This document shows positions 1 through 9,814 of a DNA stretch of 39,504 nt, in pieces. Source of the stretch: Bacillota bacterium (GTDB lineage Bacteria; Bacillota; Clostridia; Oscillospirales; Oscillospiraceae); NCBI GenBank assembly GCA_021200975.1, contig JAJQFT010000116.1:1-39504 (forward strand), written 5' to 3'. The stretch's first letter is position 1. Every line of letters starts with the position of its first letter. The notes under the pieces are model-generated. The model saw nothing but the letters and a program-made list of their open reading frames with translations. It was not told where the DNA came from and did not search any database. Position numbers and translations under genes: made by a program.

Positions 1-83
1 CTAATGAACAAACTCTTTCCTTTTTTTCGGTCTCACATCATTGACAAATGGACAACTTTCCTGCCAATTCCGCGAAATAATAG

Positions 84-112
84 TTGCATTTGCGCGTTGG
101 GAATGCTATAAT
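84..112 (+). promoter_or_regulatory. Promoter of the polysaccharide operon
   Basis: TTGCAT (84-89), a 17-base spacer and a perfect TATAAT (107-112), with an extended -10 TG at 104-105. It lies 80 bases ahead of the first gene. No other equally good promoter is seen before 14073, so it probably drives all 13 genes. The preceding bases 1-83 hold no gene that I can support. Confidence 0.85.
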
Positions 113-191
113 CGACAATACTAGCTGTATCCATTGAAATGAAAAATTTTTGACAGCGGCTGCCGCGCGGCCGCGAGAAAGAGAAAACGAT

Positions 192-1619
192 ATGAACATG
201 AGACAACTAGACAGCATTCGGCACACCGTCCGCCGTCTTGAGGCCCTTGCGGAGCTGCTGCTGCTGACCCTTGCCTACTATCTTGTGTGGCGCGCGTGCT
301 ACCGGGGCGACCCTCTCCCGCCGTACTACGGCCTTGGCAAATTTACGCTGGCCGGGGTATACCTAGCTCTGCTTTGGATTGTGATGGACAACGACGACGG
401 GCTGAAATTCGGCTACCTGAAGCTGACGGGCGTGCTGCTCTCGCAGTGGGTTTCGCTGCTGATTGTAAACGTGGTAACCTATTTCCAGCTCTGCCTGATT
501 GCCAACGCCCTGATTCCCGTACTGCCCATGCTCGCGCTTACCGCTCTGGACGCAGCGATTTCGCTGGTGTGCTGCTACCTCTACACCCTGCTGTACCACT
601 CGATGCACGCGCCCCGGAAAATGCTGATGATTTACGGCGACAAGCGCTCCGTGACCCTGAAGGTAAAAATGGACAGCCGCTCAGACAAGTACAAGATCAG
701 CGAGATGATTTCCGCCGCAGAGGATCCCGCCCAAATCAAGGCGCGCATCCGGCAGTACCGGGCGGTGGTGATTTGCGACGTTCCCGCCGAAATTCGCAAC
801 GATATTCTCAAATTCTGCTACGCCAACGATATCCGCACCTATATCACCCCGAAGGTTTCGGACGTGATTATCCGGGGCGCGGAGCGCATCCACCTGTTCG
901 ATACGCCCCTAGTTCTGGTGAAGGCCGGCGGGCTGAATTTCGAGCAGCGCTTTCTCAAGCGCGCGGTGGATCTCCTGCTCTGCGGCATTGCGCTGCTGAT
1001 TCTCTGGCCGCTGATGCTGGTCATTGCCATAGCAATCAAGCTTGAGGACGGCGGCCCGGTGTTCTACAAGCAGCGGCGCGTCACCCGGTATGACAAGGAA
1101 TTCGACATCCTGAAATTCCGCAGCATGATCGTAAACGCCGAGCAGGCCGGTATCTCCATCCCCGCCACCGAGCGCGACCCGCGCATCACCAAGGTCGGGC
1201 GCGTCATCCGCGCCACCCGGCTCGACGAGCTGCCGCAGCTTCTGAACATTCTCAAGGGGGATATGAGCATTGTCGGCCCGCGCCCCGAACGGGTGGAGCA
1301 TGTGCGGAAATATACCGAGGAAATCCCGGAATTTGGCTTCCGCACCAAGGTCAAGGGCGGGCTGACGGGCTACGCGCAGGTTTTTGGGAAATACAACACC
1401 TCCGCCTACGACAAGCTCAAGCTCGACCTGATGTATATCGAGCAGTATTCCCTGCTGCTGGACTTCAAGCTGATTTTAATGACCATCAGCGTGCTGTTTA
1501 AGAAAGAAAGCACCGAGGGCTTCGACATGGCCATCACCCCGGAAGAGGTGCTCAAGGAATGTGCTGAAGCGGAGGGGGACGACCCGCAGGGCGAGGAAAA
1601 GACTCCGGCGCAGGTCTAG
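192..1619 (+). CDS. Polyprenyl-phosphate sugar-1-phosphate transferase (initiating enzyme)
   Basis: This 475-residue membrane protein should start the repeat unit by moving a sugar-1-phosphate from a nucleotide sugar onto undecaprenyl phosphate. The first half has four or so hydrophobic segments followed by a CoA-binding-like domain, as in the WbaP/CpsE type. The C-terminal catalytic domain (about residues 252-460) begins with a membrane anchor and carries KFRSM (about 307), DELPQLLNILKGDMS followed by IVGPRPE (about 344-365) and GGLTGYAQV (about 389), the hallmark motifs of the bacterial sugar transferase family. I place the start at ATG 192 rather than the upstream TTG at 150, because 192 follows a purine-rich stretch and opens directly into the conserved N-terminus. 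It is the first gene of the operon, where such enzymes usually sit. The sugar transferred (galactose, glucose or an amino sugar) cannot be read from the sequence. Confidence 0.92.
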   Translation: MNMRQLDSIRHTVRRLEALAELLLLTLAYYLVWRACYRGDPLPPYYGLGKFTLAGVYLALLWIVMDNDDGLKFGYLKLTGVLLSQWVSLLIVNVVTYFQLCLIANALIPVLPMLALTALDAAISLVCCYLYTLLYHSMHAPRKMLMIYGDKRSVTLKVKMDSRSDKYKISEMISAAEDPAQIKARIRQYRAVVICDVPAEIRNDILKFCYANDIRTYITPKVSDVIIRGAERIHLFDTPLVLVKAGGLNFEQRFLKRAVDLLLCGIALLILWPLMLVIAIAIKLEDGGPVFYKQRRVTRYDKEFDILKFRSMIVNAEQAGISIPATERDPRITKVGRVIRATRLDELPQLLNILKGDMSIVGPRPERVEHVRKYTEEIPEFGFRTKVKGGLTGYAQVFGKYNTSAYDKLKLDLMYIEQYSLLLDFKLILMTISVLFKKESTEGFDMAITPEEVLKECAEAEGDDPQGEEKTPAQV

Positions 1620-1668
1620 AGAAGCTCGTAAGCAACCCCCATAAAGACAATAATAGGAGCACCACCTT

Positions 1669-2484
1669 ATGCCATACCAAGCCAGCGACCACACCTTCGC
1701 CATCTGCGCCTATGGGGACAGCCCCTTTCTGGAAAGCTGCATTGCCTCCCTGCGCGCTCAGACGGAAAAGAGCCATATCCTCCTGTGCACCGCCACCCCC
1801 AGCCCCTTTCTGGAGGAAATCGCAAAAAAATACGCGCTTCCCCTACTCGTCAACCCCGAAAAGCCCGGCATTGCCTCCGACTGGAACTTTGCCTACGCCA
1901 GCGTCCAAACGCCGCTGGTAACTCTGGCGCATCAGGACGACATCTACGAGCCGGAATTCCTCGCCGCTACGCTGGCTGGGCTGAACGCCGGCGGGGAGGC
2001 GCTGATTGCTTTCACCGAATATTACGAAATTCATGGGGACAAGAAGCTCTACGCCAAGGATTTTCTGAATCTGCGGATTAAGAAATGGATGCTCGCCCCC
2101 TTAAAAATCACCGCCTTTCAGCCTTGGGTTTGGCTGCGGCGGCGGATGCTCTCCGTGTGCGACCCAATCGGCTGCCCCTCCGTGACCTATGTAAAGCCCA
2201 ATCTGCCAGAAACGGTGTTCCACGCGAAATTTACCTGCGACATCGACTGGCAGACATGGGAGGCTCTCTCGCGGCGCAAGGGACGCTTCGTATACGTCGG
2301 CAAGCCCCTGCTGGGGCACCGGATGCACGCTGACTGCACCACCGTAAAAACGATTCAGGCTTCCGACGTTCGCTCGCAGGAGGACTACGAGATGTTCTGC
2401 GCCTTCTGGCCGAAGCCCATTGCCCGGGGGCTGAGCAAGCTCTATTCGCGCAGCCAGCAAGCCCGAAAAAAACAAACCTCGTGA
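1669..2484 (+). CDS. Glycosyltransferase family 2
   Basis: This 271-residue cytoplasmic enzyme has a GT-A fold start (FAICAYGDSPFLESCIASL) and an acidic metal/nucleotide-sugar motif QDD at about residues 89-91 inside TLAHQDDIYEPE. It should add one sugar to the lipid-linked repeat unit. The usual DDGS element near residue 40 is absent and the region there reads ATPSPF, so it is a divergent member of the family. The start has AGGAG about ten bases upstream. It sits between the initiating transferase and a second family-2 enzyme. Donor and acceptor cannot be predicted. Confidence 0.8.
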   Translation: MPYQASDHTFAICAYGDSPFLESCIASLRAQTEKSHILLCTATPSPFLEEIAKKYALPLLVNPEKPGIASDWNFAYASVQTPLVTLAHQDDIYEPEFLAATLAGLNAGGEALIAFTEYYEIHGDKKLYAKDFLNLRIKKWMLAPLKITAFQPWVWLRRRMLSVCDPIGCPSVTYVKPNLPETVFHAKFTCDIDWQTWEALSRRKGRFVYVGKPLLGHRMHADCTTVKTIQASDVRSQEDYEMFCAFWPKPIARGLSKLYSRSQQARKKQTS

Positions 2485-2497
2485 GGAGCCGGCAGCT

Positions 2498-3430
2498 ATG
2501 GCCAATATTCAGATTCTGCTAACCACCTACAACGGTGAAAAATATCTGCCGACCCAGCTGGATTCCATCCTCGCCCAGTCGAATTCGGACTGGCATTTGG
2601 TAATTTCCGACGACGGCTCTTCCGACCGCTCGGCGGCCATCGCCGAGCAGCTGCGCCGCGAGCATCCGGAGAAGGTGACGCTCGCCCATTCCGGGCGGCG
2701 CTTTGGAAACGCGAAGGCGCACTTCATGTGGCTGCTGGAAAACTACGGCGACGCGCCCTATGTCATGTTCTGCGACCAGGACGACCGCTGGCACAGCGAT
2801 AAGATTGAGAAAACTCTCGCCGCCATGCGCGCGGCGGAGGGCGGTCATGCTGCGCCCGTGCTGGTGTACGGCGATTTGCAGGTAGTAGACGAGGAGCTTC
2901 GCTGCATCGCGCCCTCTTTCATGGTCTCCTCCTGTCTGGACGGGAAAAAGGCAGGCCTGCGGCGGCTGCTGACCCAGAATACGGTCACCGGCTGCACCAT
3001 GATGGTGAACCGCCCGCTGGTGCGCCTCGCCTGCGCGTGCGGCTACGACGAAAGGATGCTGATGCACGACTGGTGGCTGGCGCTTCTTGCCGCGGCGGCC
3101 GGGAAGCTGGTATACCTAGACCTGCCGCTAATAGACTACCGCCAGCACGGGGACAATTCTGTAGGCGCAAAGGATGCCCGCTCCCTTGGCTATATCCGCC
3201 AGCGGCTCTTTCACGCCGATTTGGCGCAGGATTTGCGCAACACCTGCTTGCAGGCCGAAGCGCTGCTGCAACGTGCTGAGCCGCTGCTGAGCGCCGAATC
3301 GGCGGCGATTATCCGGGAATACGCGGAAAATGCCCATCGCGGCTGGCTGGCACGGCGGGTATCCTATCTCCGGGGCGGCTATCTCAAGTCGGGCGCGCCC
3401 CGCATTGTGGGTCAAATGCTTTGGGGCTAA
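2498..3430 (+). CDS. Glycosyltransferase family 2, rhamnosyltransferase-like
   Basis: This 310-residue enzyme shows the classical family-2 pattern: ILLTTYNGEKYLPTQLDSIL at residues 6-25, SDDGSSDRS at about 37-45 and FCDQDDRW at about 91-98. That combination is typical of enzymes annotated as rhamnosyltransferases in Gram-positive wall and capsule clusters, and the four dTDP-rhamnose genes lie just downstream, so rhamnose transfer is a reasonable inference. GAGGAG precedes the start by eight bases or so, and the gene begins 13 bases after the preceding stop. The C-terminal 60 residues are basic and may associate with the membrane. Confidence 0.85.
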   Translation: MANIQILLTTYNGEKYLPTQLDSILAQSNSDWHLVISDDGSSDRSAAIAEQLRREHPEKVTLAHSGRRFGNAKAHFMWLLENYGDAPYVMFCDQDDRWHSDKIEKTLAAMRAAEGGHAAPVLVYGDLQVVDEELRCIAPSFMVSSCLDGKKAGLRRLLTQNTVTGCTMMVNRPLVRLACACGYDERMLMHDWWLALLAAAAGKLVYLDLPLIDYRQHGDNSVGAKDARSLGYIRQRLFHADLAQDLRNTCLQAEALLQRAEPLLSAESAAIIREYAENAHRGWLARRVSYLRGGYLKSGAPRIVGQMLWG

Positions 3431-3447
3431 GGGCAAGGAGGGAAGCA

Positions 3448-4827
3448 ATGAGGAACTTCTATAAGCGGCTCGTCCCATCCTGCGACCGGGCAGCTATGGT
3501 TTTGCTGTGCGTATTGATGGCGGACTGCTGCATCTTTGGCAGCGGCCGCCTCATCGAGTTTGGCTCTATCGGCTTCCGGATGGCGCTTCTCTTTGTGCCG
3601 CTGCTGGTATCCCTGCCGCTGATGCTTTCCAAGCTGCGCGGCCTGCTGCGAAGCCCCTTCCTGTGGATGCTTGCAGCCTTTGCCCTGTGGCTGGCGGTTT
3701 GCACGGTCATGGGCATCCGCAATGGCAACAGCCGCACCATTCTGGCCGCCGACCTGAAGGGCTTCGCCTATTTCGCGCTGCTTCCGGCAGCGCTGTGCAT
3801 CCTCTCCTCGCGGCAGCGGGTTTATACCCTCATGCGCGTGATGATGTACGCCTCCCTTGCGCTGGCGCTGCTGCACGTAGCCTATCTCATCGTGCATCTG
3901 AGCAGCAGCAGTCTATACTACAGCCTGTATTCCGCCGGGCTGAGCAGCAATTTTTCCAGAATCGGCACCATCACGAGCAAAATTCCCCGCCTGTTTTTCA
4001 ATAGCGAGATGTACCTGCTGTGCGGCTGCGCGTTTCCCATGTATTTCTACGTTCGCGGTGAGAGGAAGCGCTTCTATCCGGCGATGGCAGGGCTTTGCCT
4101 GTTTGCCATCCTGCTCTCCTACACCCGCTCGGTCTATCTGGGCGCGTTCCTCGCGGCAGTAGGCTGCGTCCTCGCCCTCGCCCTTGGCGGCAGCGCGCAG
4201 GACAGGAAGCGGCTGGGCATCTTCCTTGCGGTAGCGGTGCTGATATTTAGCTGCATCACCTGCGCTTTCAGCCTGACGCAGGACACCGAATACTTCGGCT
4301 TCGGCCTGACACGCACGCTGGTTTCCCTGCAAGACCCCGACGAAACGGAAGCCACCGAGCCTTCGGAAACCACGCCCGAGGAAACAGACGCCGAGCAGAT
4401 TCAGCAGGACGCCTATATCACGCAGACCATCAGCTCCGACCAGCTCCGCGCGGAGACGATGGCAGAGCTGCTCGCGCACATTCAAAGCTCCCCCATCATT
4501 GGGCTTGGGCTGGGCGCCGGGCTCTCGGTGCGGGGCGACGGCGAGGGCTTCAACGAATACTTTTATCTGGATTTATGGGCAAAAACCGGCCTGATTGGCT
4601 TGATTTTGTATCTTCTCCCCGTCTTTTGGATGGGATGGACATGGCTTCGCAGCCGGGAAAAGCGCAGCGTCTGCAAGGCGGTTTGGCTTTCCGTGCTGCT
4701 GGGCTTTCTGGCATTTTCCTTCTTCAATCCATACATGAACGCATCGCTGGGGGTGCTGATGTACTGCTGCGTCATGGCGGTATTCGCCGTTCCCGGGGAA
4801 GCGGTGCAGGCGCAAAACAACACATAA
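3448..4827 (+). CDS. O-antigen polymerase/ligase-like membrane protein (Wzy type)
   Basis: This 459-residue integral membrane protein has about ten to twelve predicted hydrophobic segments and a large outer loop (roughly residues 250-380). The loop contains a run of Asp, Glu, Thr and Pro around residue 290, the layout of Wzy polymerases and O-antigen ligases. TRSVYLGAFLAA in the middle resembles the conserved Wzy_C entry segment. Its expected job is joining flipped repeat units outside the membrane. The start is ATG 3448, seven bases after AAGGAGG (3435-3441). A TTG further upstream would overlap the preceding gene and lacks a site. No symbol is given because Wzy proteins share little sequence and the assignment rests on topology and context. 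Confidence 0.8.
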   Translation: MRNFYKRLVPSCDRAAMVLLCVLMADCCIFGSGRLIEFGSIGFRMALLFVPLLVSLPLMLSKLRGLLRSPFLWMLAAFALWLAVCTVMGIRNGNSRTILAADLKGFAYFALLPAALCILSSRQRVYTLMRVMMYASLALALLHVAYLIVHLSSSSLYYSLYSAGLSSNFSRIGTITSKIPRLFFNSEMYLLCGCAFPMYFYVRGERKRFYPAMAGLCLFAILLSYTRSVYLGAFLAAVGCVLALALGGSAQDRKRLGIFLAVAVLIFSCITCAFSLTQDTEYFGFGLTRTLVSLQDPDETEATEPSETTPEETDAEQIQQDAYITQTISSDQLRAETMAELLAHIQSSPIIGLGLGAGLSVRGDGEGFNEYFYLDLWAKTGLIGLILYLLPVFWMGWTWLRSREKRSVCKAVWLSVLLGFLAFSFFNPYMNASLGVLMYCCVMAVFAVPGEAVQAQNNT

Positions 4828-4845
4828 GTTCGGGAGGACAAAAAT

Positions 4846-5742
4846 ATGAAAGGCATCATTCTGGCAGGCGGGTCGGGCACGCGGCTATACCCGCTGACAA
4901 AGGTGACATCCAAGCAGCTGCTTCCCGTTTACGACAAGCCCATGATTTACTACCCCATGTCGGTGCTGATGAGCGCCGGGATTCGGGACATTCTGCTTAT
5001 CTCCACCCCCGCCGACACGCCGCGCTTTGAGGCGCTGCTGGGGGACGGGCACCAGTTTGGCCTGAAGCTGTCCTACGCGGTGCAGCCCAGCCCGGACGGG
5101 CTGGCGCAGGCATTCCAAATTGGCGCGCCCTTCATCGGCAGCGACACCGTGGCAATGGTGCTGGGCGACAATATCTTCGCCGGGCATGGGCTGAAGAAAC
5201 GGCTGAAGGCCGCCGTGGAAAATGCGGCAAACGGGCGCGGCGCGACGGTATTTGGCTACTATGTGGACGACCCGGAGCGCTTCGGCATCGTGGAGTTTGA
5301 CAGCAGCGGCAAGGCCGTTTCCATCGAGGAAAAGCCCGCCCACCCCAAGAGCAATTACTGCGTCACGGGGCTGTATTTTTACGACAACCGGGTGGTGGAA
5401 TACGCGAAGAATCTGAAGCCCTCGGCGCGCGGCGAGCTGGAAATCACCGATTTGAACCGCATTTATCTCGCGCACGGCGAGCTGAATGTGGAGCTGCTGG
5501 GGCGGGGCTTCACATGGCTGGACACGGGGACGCACGAGAGCCTCGTAGACGCGACCAACTTTGTGAAGACGCTCGAGCAGCACCAGCACCGGAAGATGGG
5601 CTGCTTGGAGGAAATCGCTTACCTCAACGGCTGGATTACGCGCGAGGATGTGCTGGCCGTGTACGAGGATCTGAAAAACAACCAGTACGGCCAATACCTG
5701 AAGGATGTGCTGGACGGAAAATATCTGGATATTCTGCATTAA
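4846..5742 (+). CDS. rfbA: Glucose-1-phosphate thymidylyltransferase
   Basis: RmlA makes dTDP-glucose from dTTP and glucose-1-phosphate, the first step to dTDP-L-rhamnose. The 298-residue length is normal for the family. The nucleotide-binding loop [11 protein letters not shown] and [16 protein letters not shown] are intact at residues 8-36, and [24 protein letters not shown] and [13 protein letters not shown] follow in the expected order. A GGGAGG site precedes the start. It is followed after 12 bases by rfbB and then rfbD and rfbC, so all four steps are encoded contiguously. Confidence 0.97.
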   Translation: MKGIILAGGSGTRLYPLTKVTSKQLLPVYDKPMIYYPMSVLMSAGIRDILLISTPADTPRFEALLGDGHQFGLKLSYAVQPSPDGLAQAFQIGAPFIGSDTVAMVLGDNIFAGHGLKKRLKAAVENAANGRGATVFGYYVDDPERFGIVEFDSSGKAVSIEEKPAHPKSNYCVTGLYFYDNRVVEYAKNLKPSARGELEITDLNRIYLAHGELNVELLGRGFTWLDTGTHESLVDATNFVKTLEQHQHRKMGCLEEIAYLNGWITREDVLAVYEDLKNNQYGQYLKDVLDGKYLDILH

Positions 5743-5754
5743 GAGGGAAAAACC

Positions 5755-6774
5755 ATGACGATTCTTGTAACCGGCGGCGCCGGATTTATCGGTTCCAATT
5801 TTGTGTTCCATATGCTGGATACATACCCCGACTATCGGATTGTGTGTCTTGACAAGCTGACCTACGCGGGGAATCTGTCTACCCTTGCGCCGGTGATGGA
5901 CGATCCGAATTTCCGCTTTGTGAAGGCGGATATCTGCGACAGAGCTGCCGTATATACGCTTTTTGAGGAGGAAAAGCCGGATATTGTGGTCAATTTTGCG
6001 GCAGAAAGCCATGTTGACCGCTCTATAGAAGATCCGGGCGTTTTTCTGCAAACCAATATCATCGGCACCTCCCTGCTGATGGACGCCTGCCGGAAATACG
6101 GCATCACCCGCTACCATCAGGTGTCCACCGACGAGGTCTACGGCGATTTGCCCTTAGACCGCCCGGATCTATTCTTCACCGAGGAGACCCCGATTCACAC
6201 GAGCAGCCCATACAGCGCAAGCAAAGCCAGCGCCGATTTGCTGGTACTGGCCTACCACAGAACCTATGGCCTGCCGGTCACCATCAGCCGCTGCTCCAAC
6301 AACTACGGCCCCTATCACTTCCCGGAGAAGCTGATCCCCCTGATGATTGCCAATGCCCTGAACGATAAGCCCCTGCCGGTATACGGCGAGGGGCAGAATG
6401 TCCGCGATTGGCTCTATGTGGAGGATCACTGCCGGGCAATCGACCTTATCATCCACAAGGGCAGCGTGGGAGAGGTCTACAACGTGGGCGGACACAATGA
6501 GATGAAAAACATCGACATCGTGAAGCTTATTTGCCGGGAGCTTGGCAAGCCGGAGAGCCTGATCACCCATGTCACCGACCGGAAGGGTCACGATATGCGC
6601 TACGCCATCGACCCCACCAAAATCCACAATGCGCTGGGCTGGCTGCCGGAAACGAAATTTGAGGATGGCATCAAGAAGACGATTCAGTGGTATCTGGACA
6701 ACCGCGAGTGGTGGGAAACCATAATAAGCGGCGAATATCAGAACTACTATGAAAAAATGTACGGGAGCAGATGA
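5755..6774 (+). CDS. rfbB: dTDP-glucose 4,6-dehydratase
   Basis: RmlB converts dTDP-glucose to dTDP-4-keto-6-deoxyglucose using bound NAD. The 339-residue protein has the Rossmann motif [11 protein letters not shown] at residues 7-17, the catalytic STDEVYG triplet (Thr-Asp-Glu) and YSASKAS with the YxxxK pair. These are the key residues of the extended short-chain dehydrogenase/dehydratase group. The signature [14 protein letters not shown] is also intact. The stop codon lies one base before the rfbD start, which implies tight coupling. Confidence 0.97.
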   Translation: MTILVTGGAGFIGSNFVFHMLDTYPDYRIVCLDKLTYAGNLSTLAPVMDDPNFRFVKADICDRAAVYTLFEEEKPDIVVNFAAESHVDRSIEDPGVFLQTNIIGTSLLMDACRKYGITRYHQVSTDEVYGDLPLDRPDLFFTEETPIHTSSPYSASKASADLLVLAYHRTYGLPVTISRCSNNYGPYHFPEKLIPLMIANALNDKPLPVYGEGQNVRDWLYVEDHCRAIDLIIHKGSVGEVYNVGGHNEMKNIDIVKLICRELGKPESLITHVTDRKGHDMRYAIDPTKIHNALGWLPETKFEDGIKKTIQWYLDNREWWETIISGEYQNYYEKMYGSR

Positions 6775-6775
6775 A

Positions 6776-7690
6776 ATGAGGGTATTTGTAACCGGTGTCG
6801 GCGGGCAGCTGGGCCACGACGTGATGAATGAATTGTATAAGCGCGGGCACGAGGGCATCGGCTCGGACATGGCGGCGGCGTATGCCGGCGCGGCGGACGG
6901 CTCCGCCGTGACCACGGCGCCGTATGTATCGCTGGATATTACCGATTCTGCTGCGGTCGAAAGAGCGATTGCAGAAAGCAGGCCGGATGCTGTGATTCAC
7001 TGCGCTGCGTGGACGGCCGTGGACATGGCGGAGAACGACGACAAGGTAGAAAAGGTTCGCGCGGTCAACGCCGGCGGTACGCAAAACATTGCGCAGGTCT
7101 GCAAGAGGCTCGGCTGCAAAATGGTCTACATCAGCACGGACTATGTGTTCGATGGACAGGGCACAGTTCCATGGAAGCCGGACTGCAGGGACTACAAGCC
7201 CCTGAATGTCTATGGTCAGACGAAGCTGGAGGGCGAGCTGGCGGTATCATCCACGCTGGAAAAATACTTCATCGTCCGCATTGCCTGGGTATTTGGCGTG
7301 AATGGGAAGAATTTCATCAAAACCATGCTGAATGTGGGGAAGACCCACGACACCGTCCGGGTGGTCATCGACCAGATCGGCACGCCGACTTACACATATG
7401 ACTTGGCGCGTCTGCTTGTGGACATGGTGCAAACAGACAAGTATGGCTATTACCACGCCACCAACGAGGGCGGCTATATCAGCTGGTATGACTTTACCCG
7501 CGAGATTTATAAGCAGGCTGGATATAAGACAGAAGTTATCCCGGTGACCACAGAGGAATACGGTCTGTCCAAGGCCGCCCGCCCGTTCAACAGCCGTTTG
7601 GACAAGAGCAAGCTGGTAGAAGCAGGATTTGAGCCGTTGCCCACCTGGCAGGACGCCGTGGCGAGATATTTGAAGGAGATTGATTTCTGA
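6776..7690 (+). CDS. rfbD: dTDP-4-dehydrorhamnose reductase
   Basis: RmlD catalyses the last, NAD(P)H-dependent reduction to dTDP-L-rhamnose. The 304-residue protein opens with the dinucleotide-binding GVGGQLGHDV and carries STDYVFDG and YGQTKLEGE (YxxxK), with the family's WVFG segment after it. I chose ATG 6776 because it begins the Rossmann strand MRVFVTG and lies just beyond the rfbB stop, about five bases after GGGAG (6762-6766 region). An upstream in-frame start would overlap rfbB and prepend non-homologous residues. The stop overlaps the rfbC start by one base. Confidence 0.96.
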   Translation: MRVFVTGVGGQLGHDVMNELYKRGHEGIGSDMAAAYAGAADGSAVTTAPYVSLDITDSAAVERAIAESRPDAVIHCAAWTAVDMAENDDKVEKVRAVNAGGTQNIAQVCKRLGCKMVYISTDYVFDGQGTVPWKPDCRDYKPLNVYGQTKLEGELAVSSTLEKYFIVRIAWVFGVNGKNFIKTMLNVGKTHDTVRVVIDQIGTPTYTYDLARLLVDMVQTDKYGYYHATNEGGYISWYDFTREIYKQAGYKTEVIPVTTEEYGLSKAARPFNSRLDKSKLVEAGFEPLPTWQDAVARYLKEIDF

Positions 7691-8298
7691 TGGGACAGAT
7701 TGCCGTGCAGAAAGATGTGGCAGGCATTTCCGGCCTGTGCGTCATTACGCCCGCCGTCCACGGGGACAGCCGGGGCTATTTCATGGAAACCTACAGCCAG
7801 CGGGACATGGCGCAGGCAGGGCTGGACATCGCGTTTGTTCAGGATAATCAGTCGATGTCCACCAAGGGCGTCCTGAGGGGATTGCATTTTCAGAAGCATT
7901 TCCCCCAGACCAAGCTGGTGCGGGTCATCCGGGGCTCGGTATTTGACGTGGCGGTGGATTTGCGCTCCGGCAGCGAAACCTACGGCAAATGGTACGGCAT
8001 CGAGCTGACGGAAGAAAATAAGAAGCAGTTCCTGATTCCGCGAGGGTTTGCCCATGGCTTTTTGGTGCTGTCGGATACGGCGGAATTTTGCTACAAGTGC
8101 GACGATTTCTACCACCCCAACGACGAGGGCGGCATGGCATGGAACGACCCGGCGATTGGTATTGAATGGCCGGGCGTGGCGGGAAGCTATCCGGGAAGCG
8201 CCAACGCGGCAGGGTATACATTGGAAGATGGAACCCCGCTCAATCTGAGCGATAAGGACCAGCGGTGGCTGGGGCTGAAGGACACGTTTCACTTCTAA
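7690..8298 (+). CDS. rfbC: dTDP-4-dehydrorhamnose 3,5-epimerase
   Basis: RmlC epimerises C3 and C5 of dTDP-4-keto-6-deoxyglucose before RmlD acts. The 202-residue cupin protein has DSRGYFMETYSQ, the substrate-facing LRGLHFQ with its catalytic histidine, VFDVAVDLR and the PRGFAHGF segment, all in the normal order. The start codon shares one base with the rfbD stop (TGATG), so translation is probably coupled. Placing it last of the four rhamnose genes is unremarkable. Confidence 0.96.
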   Translation: MGQIAVQKDVAGISGLCVITPAVHGDSRGYFMETYSQRDMAQAGLDIAFVQDNQSMSTKGVLRGLHFQKHFPQTKLVRVIRGSVFDVAVDLRSGSETYGKWYGIELTEENKKQFLIPRGFAHGFLVLSDTAEFCYKCDDFYHPNDEGGMAWNDPAIGIEWPGVAGSYPGSANAAGYTLEDGTPLNLSDKDQRWLGLKDTFHF

Positions 8299-8347
8299 TG
8301 GAGGAAGCTAAAAATCAATCGGCAAGAGCGGAGGCATCTGCTTACAG

Positions 8348-9814
8348 ATGAAGAAAAATACCACAAAAATCGGCGCCCGTTCCCTCACATCCAACAGCCT
8401 CTACTATTTGCTCTATGAGGTGCTGAATGTTCTATTCCCTTTCCTGACGGGAATGTATGTCGCGCGCGTGCTGCTGCCCGAAACGGTCGGCATGGTGGAG
8501 TACGCGCGAAATATCACGCAGTATTTCGTGATTCTGGCCTATCTCGGCATCCCGACCTACGGTATGCGCGAGGTTGCAAAAGCGCGGGACAACCGTGAGC
8601 AGCTCAACCGCCTGTATTCGGAGCTGTTTTGCATCAATCTGGGCTCCACCGCCGTATTTTTGGCCGCCTATATCGGGATGGTTCTCGCCGTTGACGCATT
8701 CCGCGCCAATATCGCGCTGTATCTGGTGACCGGGATTTCCGTTGCCATCAACGCCATCAATATCACCTATCTCTATTCCGGGCTGGAGGAATTCCGCTTC
8801 GTATCCATCAGGAACATCGTGTTCAAGGCGCTGTGCTTTGTGCTGCTGGTGCTGTTTGTGCGCGGGGACGGGGATTATCTTGTCTATGCGCTGATTACGG
8901 TGGTCGGAACCGTCGGCAACTACGTCATCAATATGCTCTTTTCGGGGCGGTATGTGCGCTTTACAACGAAAAATCTCTGCTTTCGGCGGCACATACGGCC
9001 CATTCTGGTGCTTGTGGTGGTGAATCTGGCCATCGAGCTATACTCGCTGGTGGATACCACCATGCTGGGCATTTTTTGCGAGGAGGAGAATGTCGCCTAC
9101 TACTCCTACGCGCAGAAGATTCAGAAAATCCTGCTGCAAATCGTGAACGTTTTCACGATGGTGCTGATTCCCCGCATCTCCTACTACTACCAAAAGGGGG
9201 AAATCGGCAGCTACAACCGCCTGATAAGCAAGACGCTGAATATCCTGATTCTGCTGGCGCTGCCGATGATTATCGGGGTTTGGTTCGTATCGGATTATGT
9301 AATTGTATTGCTGTACACGCAGGCGTATATTTCGTCCGCCACAATCCTGAATCTCCTGCTACCGCTGCTTCTGATTTCCCCCACAGGGTACCTGCTGGGC
9401 TCACGCGTCCTGCTGGCAACGGGACACGAGAACAAAATGCCCATCAGCGTATGCAGCGGTGCCGCCGTCAACATCGCCCTGAACGCCCTGCTGATTCCCC
9501 GCTACCAGGAGGCCGGCGCGGCCATCGCATCGGTGGTGAGCGAGCTGCTGATTATGGGAATCTATATCGCGCTGGGGCGGAGGTATTTTGTCCTCGAAGA
9601 CATGCGCAGGGACATTTTGAAAATCCTCTGCGCCTGCGCGGTGCTGGCGGGCGTGTGCTATGCGTGCTCCTGCCTCCCCTGCGCCGCCTTCCTGATTTTT
9701 GCGGCGCAGGTCGCGTGCGGCGTATGCGCGTATTTCCTTGCGCTGCTGCTGCTTCGGGAGGCAATCGTGACGCAATATTTTGAAAAATTCATCAGGAGGA
9801 TCCGGCATGGATGA
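8348..9814 (+). CDS. Polysaccharide repeat-unit flippase (Wzx type)
   Basis: This 488-residue protein with about 12 to 14 hydrophobic segments belongs to the MATE/MOP-superfamily oligosaccharide flippases. The N-terminal SLYYLLYEVLNVLFPFLTGMYVARVL is typical of this family, and the helical pairs continue to the end. It should move the undecaprenyl-linked repeat unit to the outer face, where the Wzy-type protein polymerises it. The GGAGG site (8330-8334) is 13 bases from the start, longer than usual, so translation may be weak. Its last eight bases overlap the following licD-type gene. Confidence 0.88.
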   Translation: MKKNTTKIGARSLTSNSLYYLLYEVLNVLFPFLTGMYVARVLLPETVGMVEYARNITQYFVILAYLGIPTYGMREVAKARDNREQLNRLYSELFCINLGSTAVFLAAYIGMVLAVDAFRANIALYLVTGISVAINAINITYLYSGLEEFRFVSIRNIVFKALCFVLLVLFVRGDGDYLVYALITVVGTVGNYVINMLFSGRYVRFTTKNLCFRRHIRPILVLVVVNLAIELYSLVDTTMLGIFCEEENVAYYSYAQKIQKILLQIVNVFTMVLIPRISYYYQKGEIGSYNRLISKTLNILILLALPMIIGVWFVSDYVIVLLYTQAYISSATILNLLLPLLLISPTGYLLGSRVLLATGHENKMPISVCSGAAVNIALNALLIPRYQEAGAAIASVVSELLIMGIYIALGRRYFVLEDMRRDILKILCACAVLAGVCYACSCLPCAAFLIFAAQVACGVCAYFLALLLLREAIVTQYFEKFIRRIRHG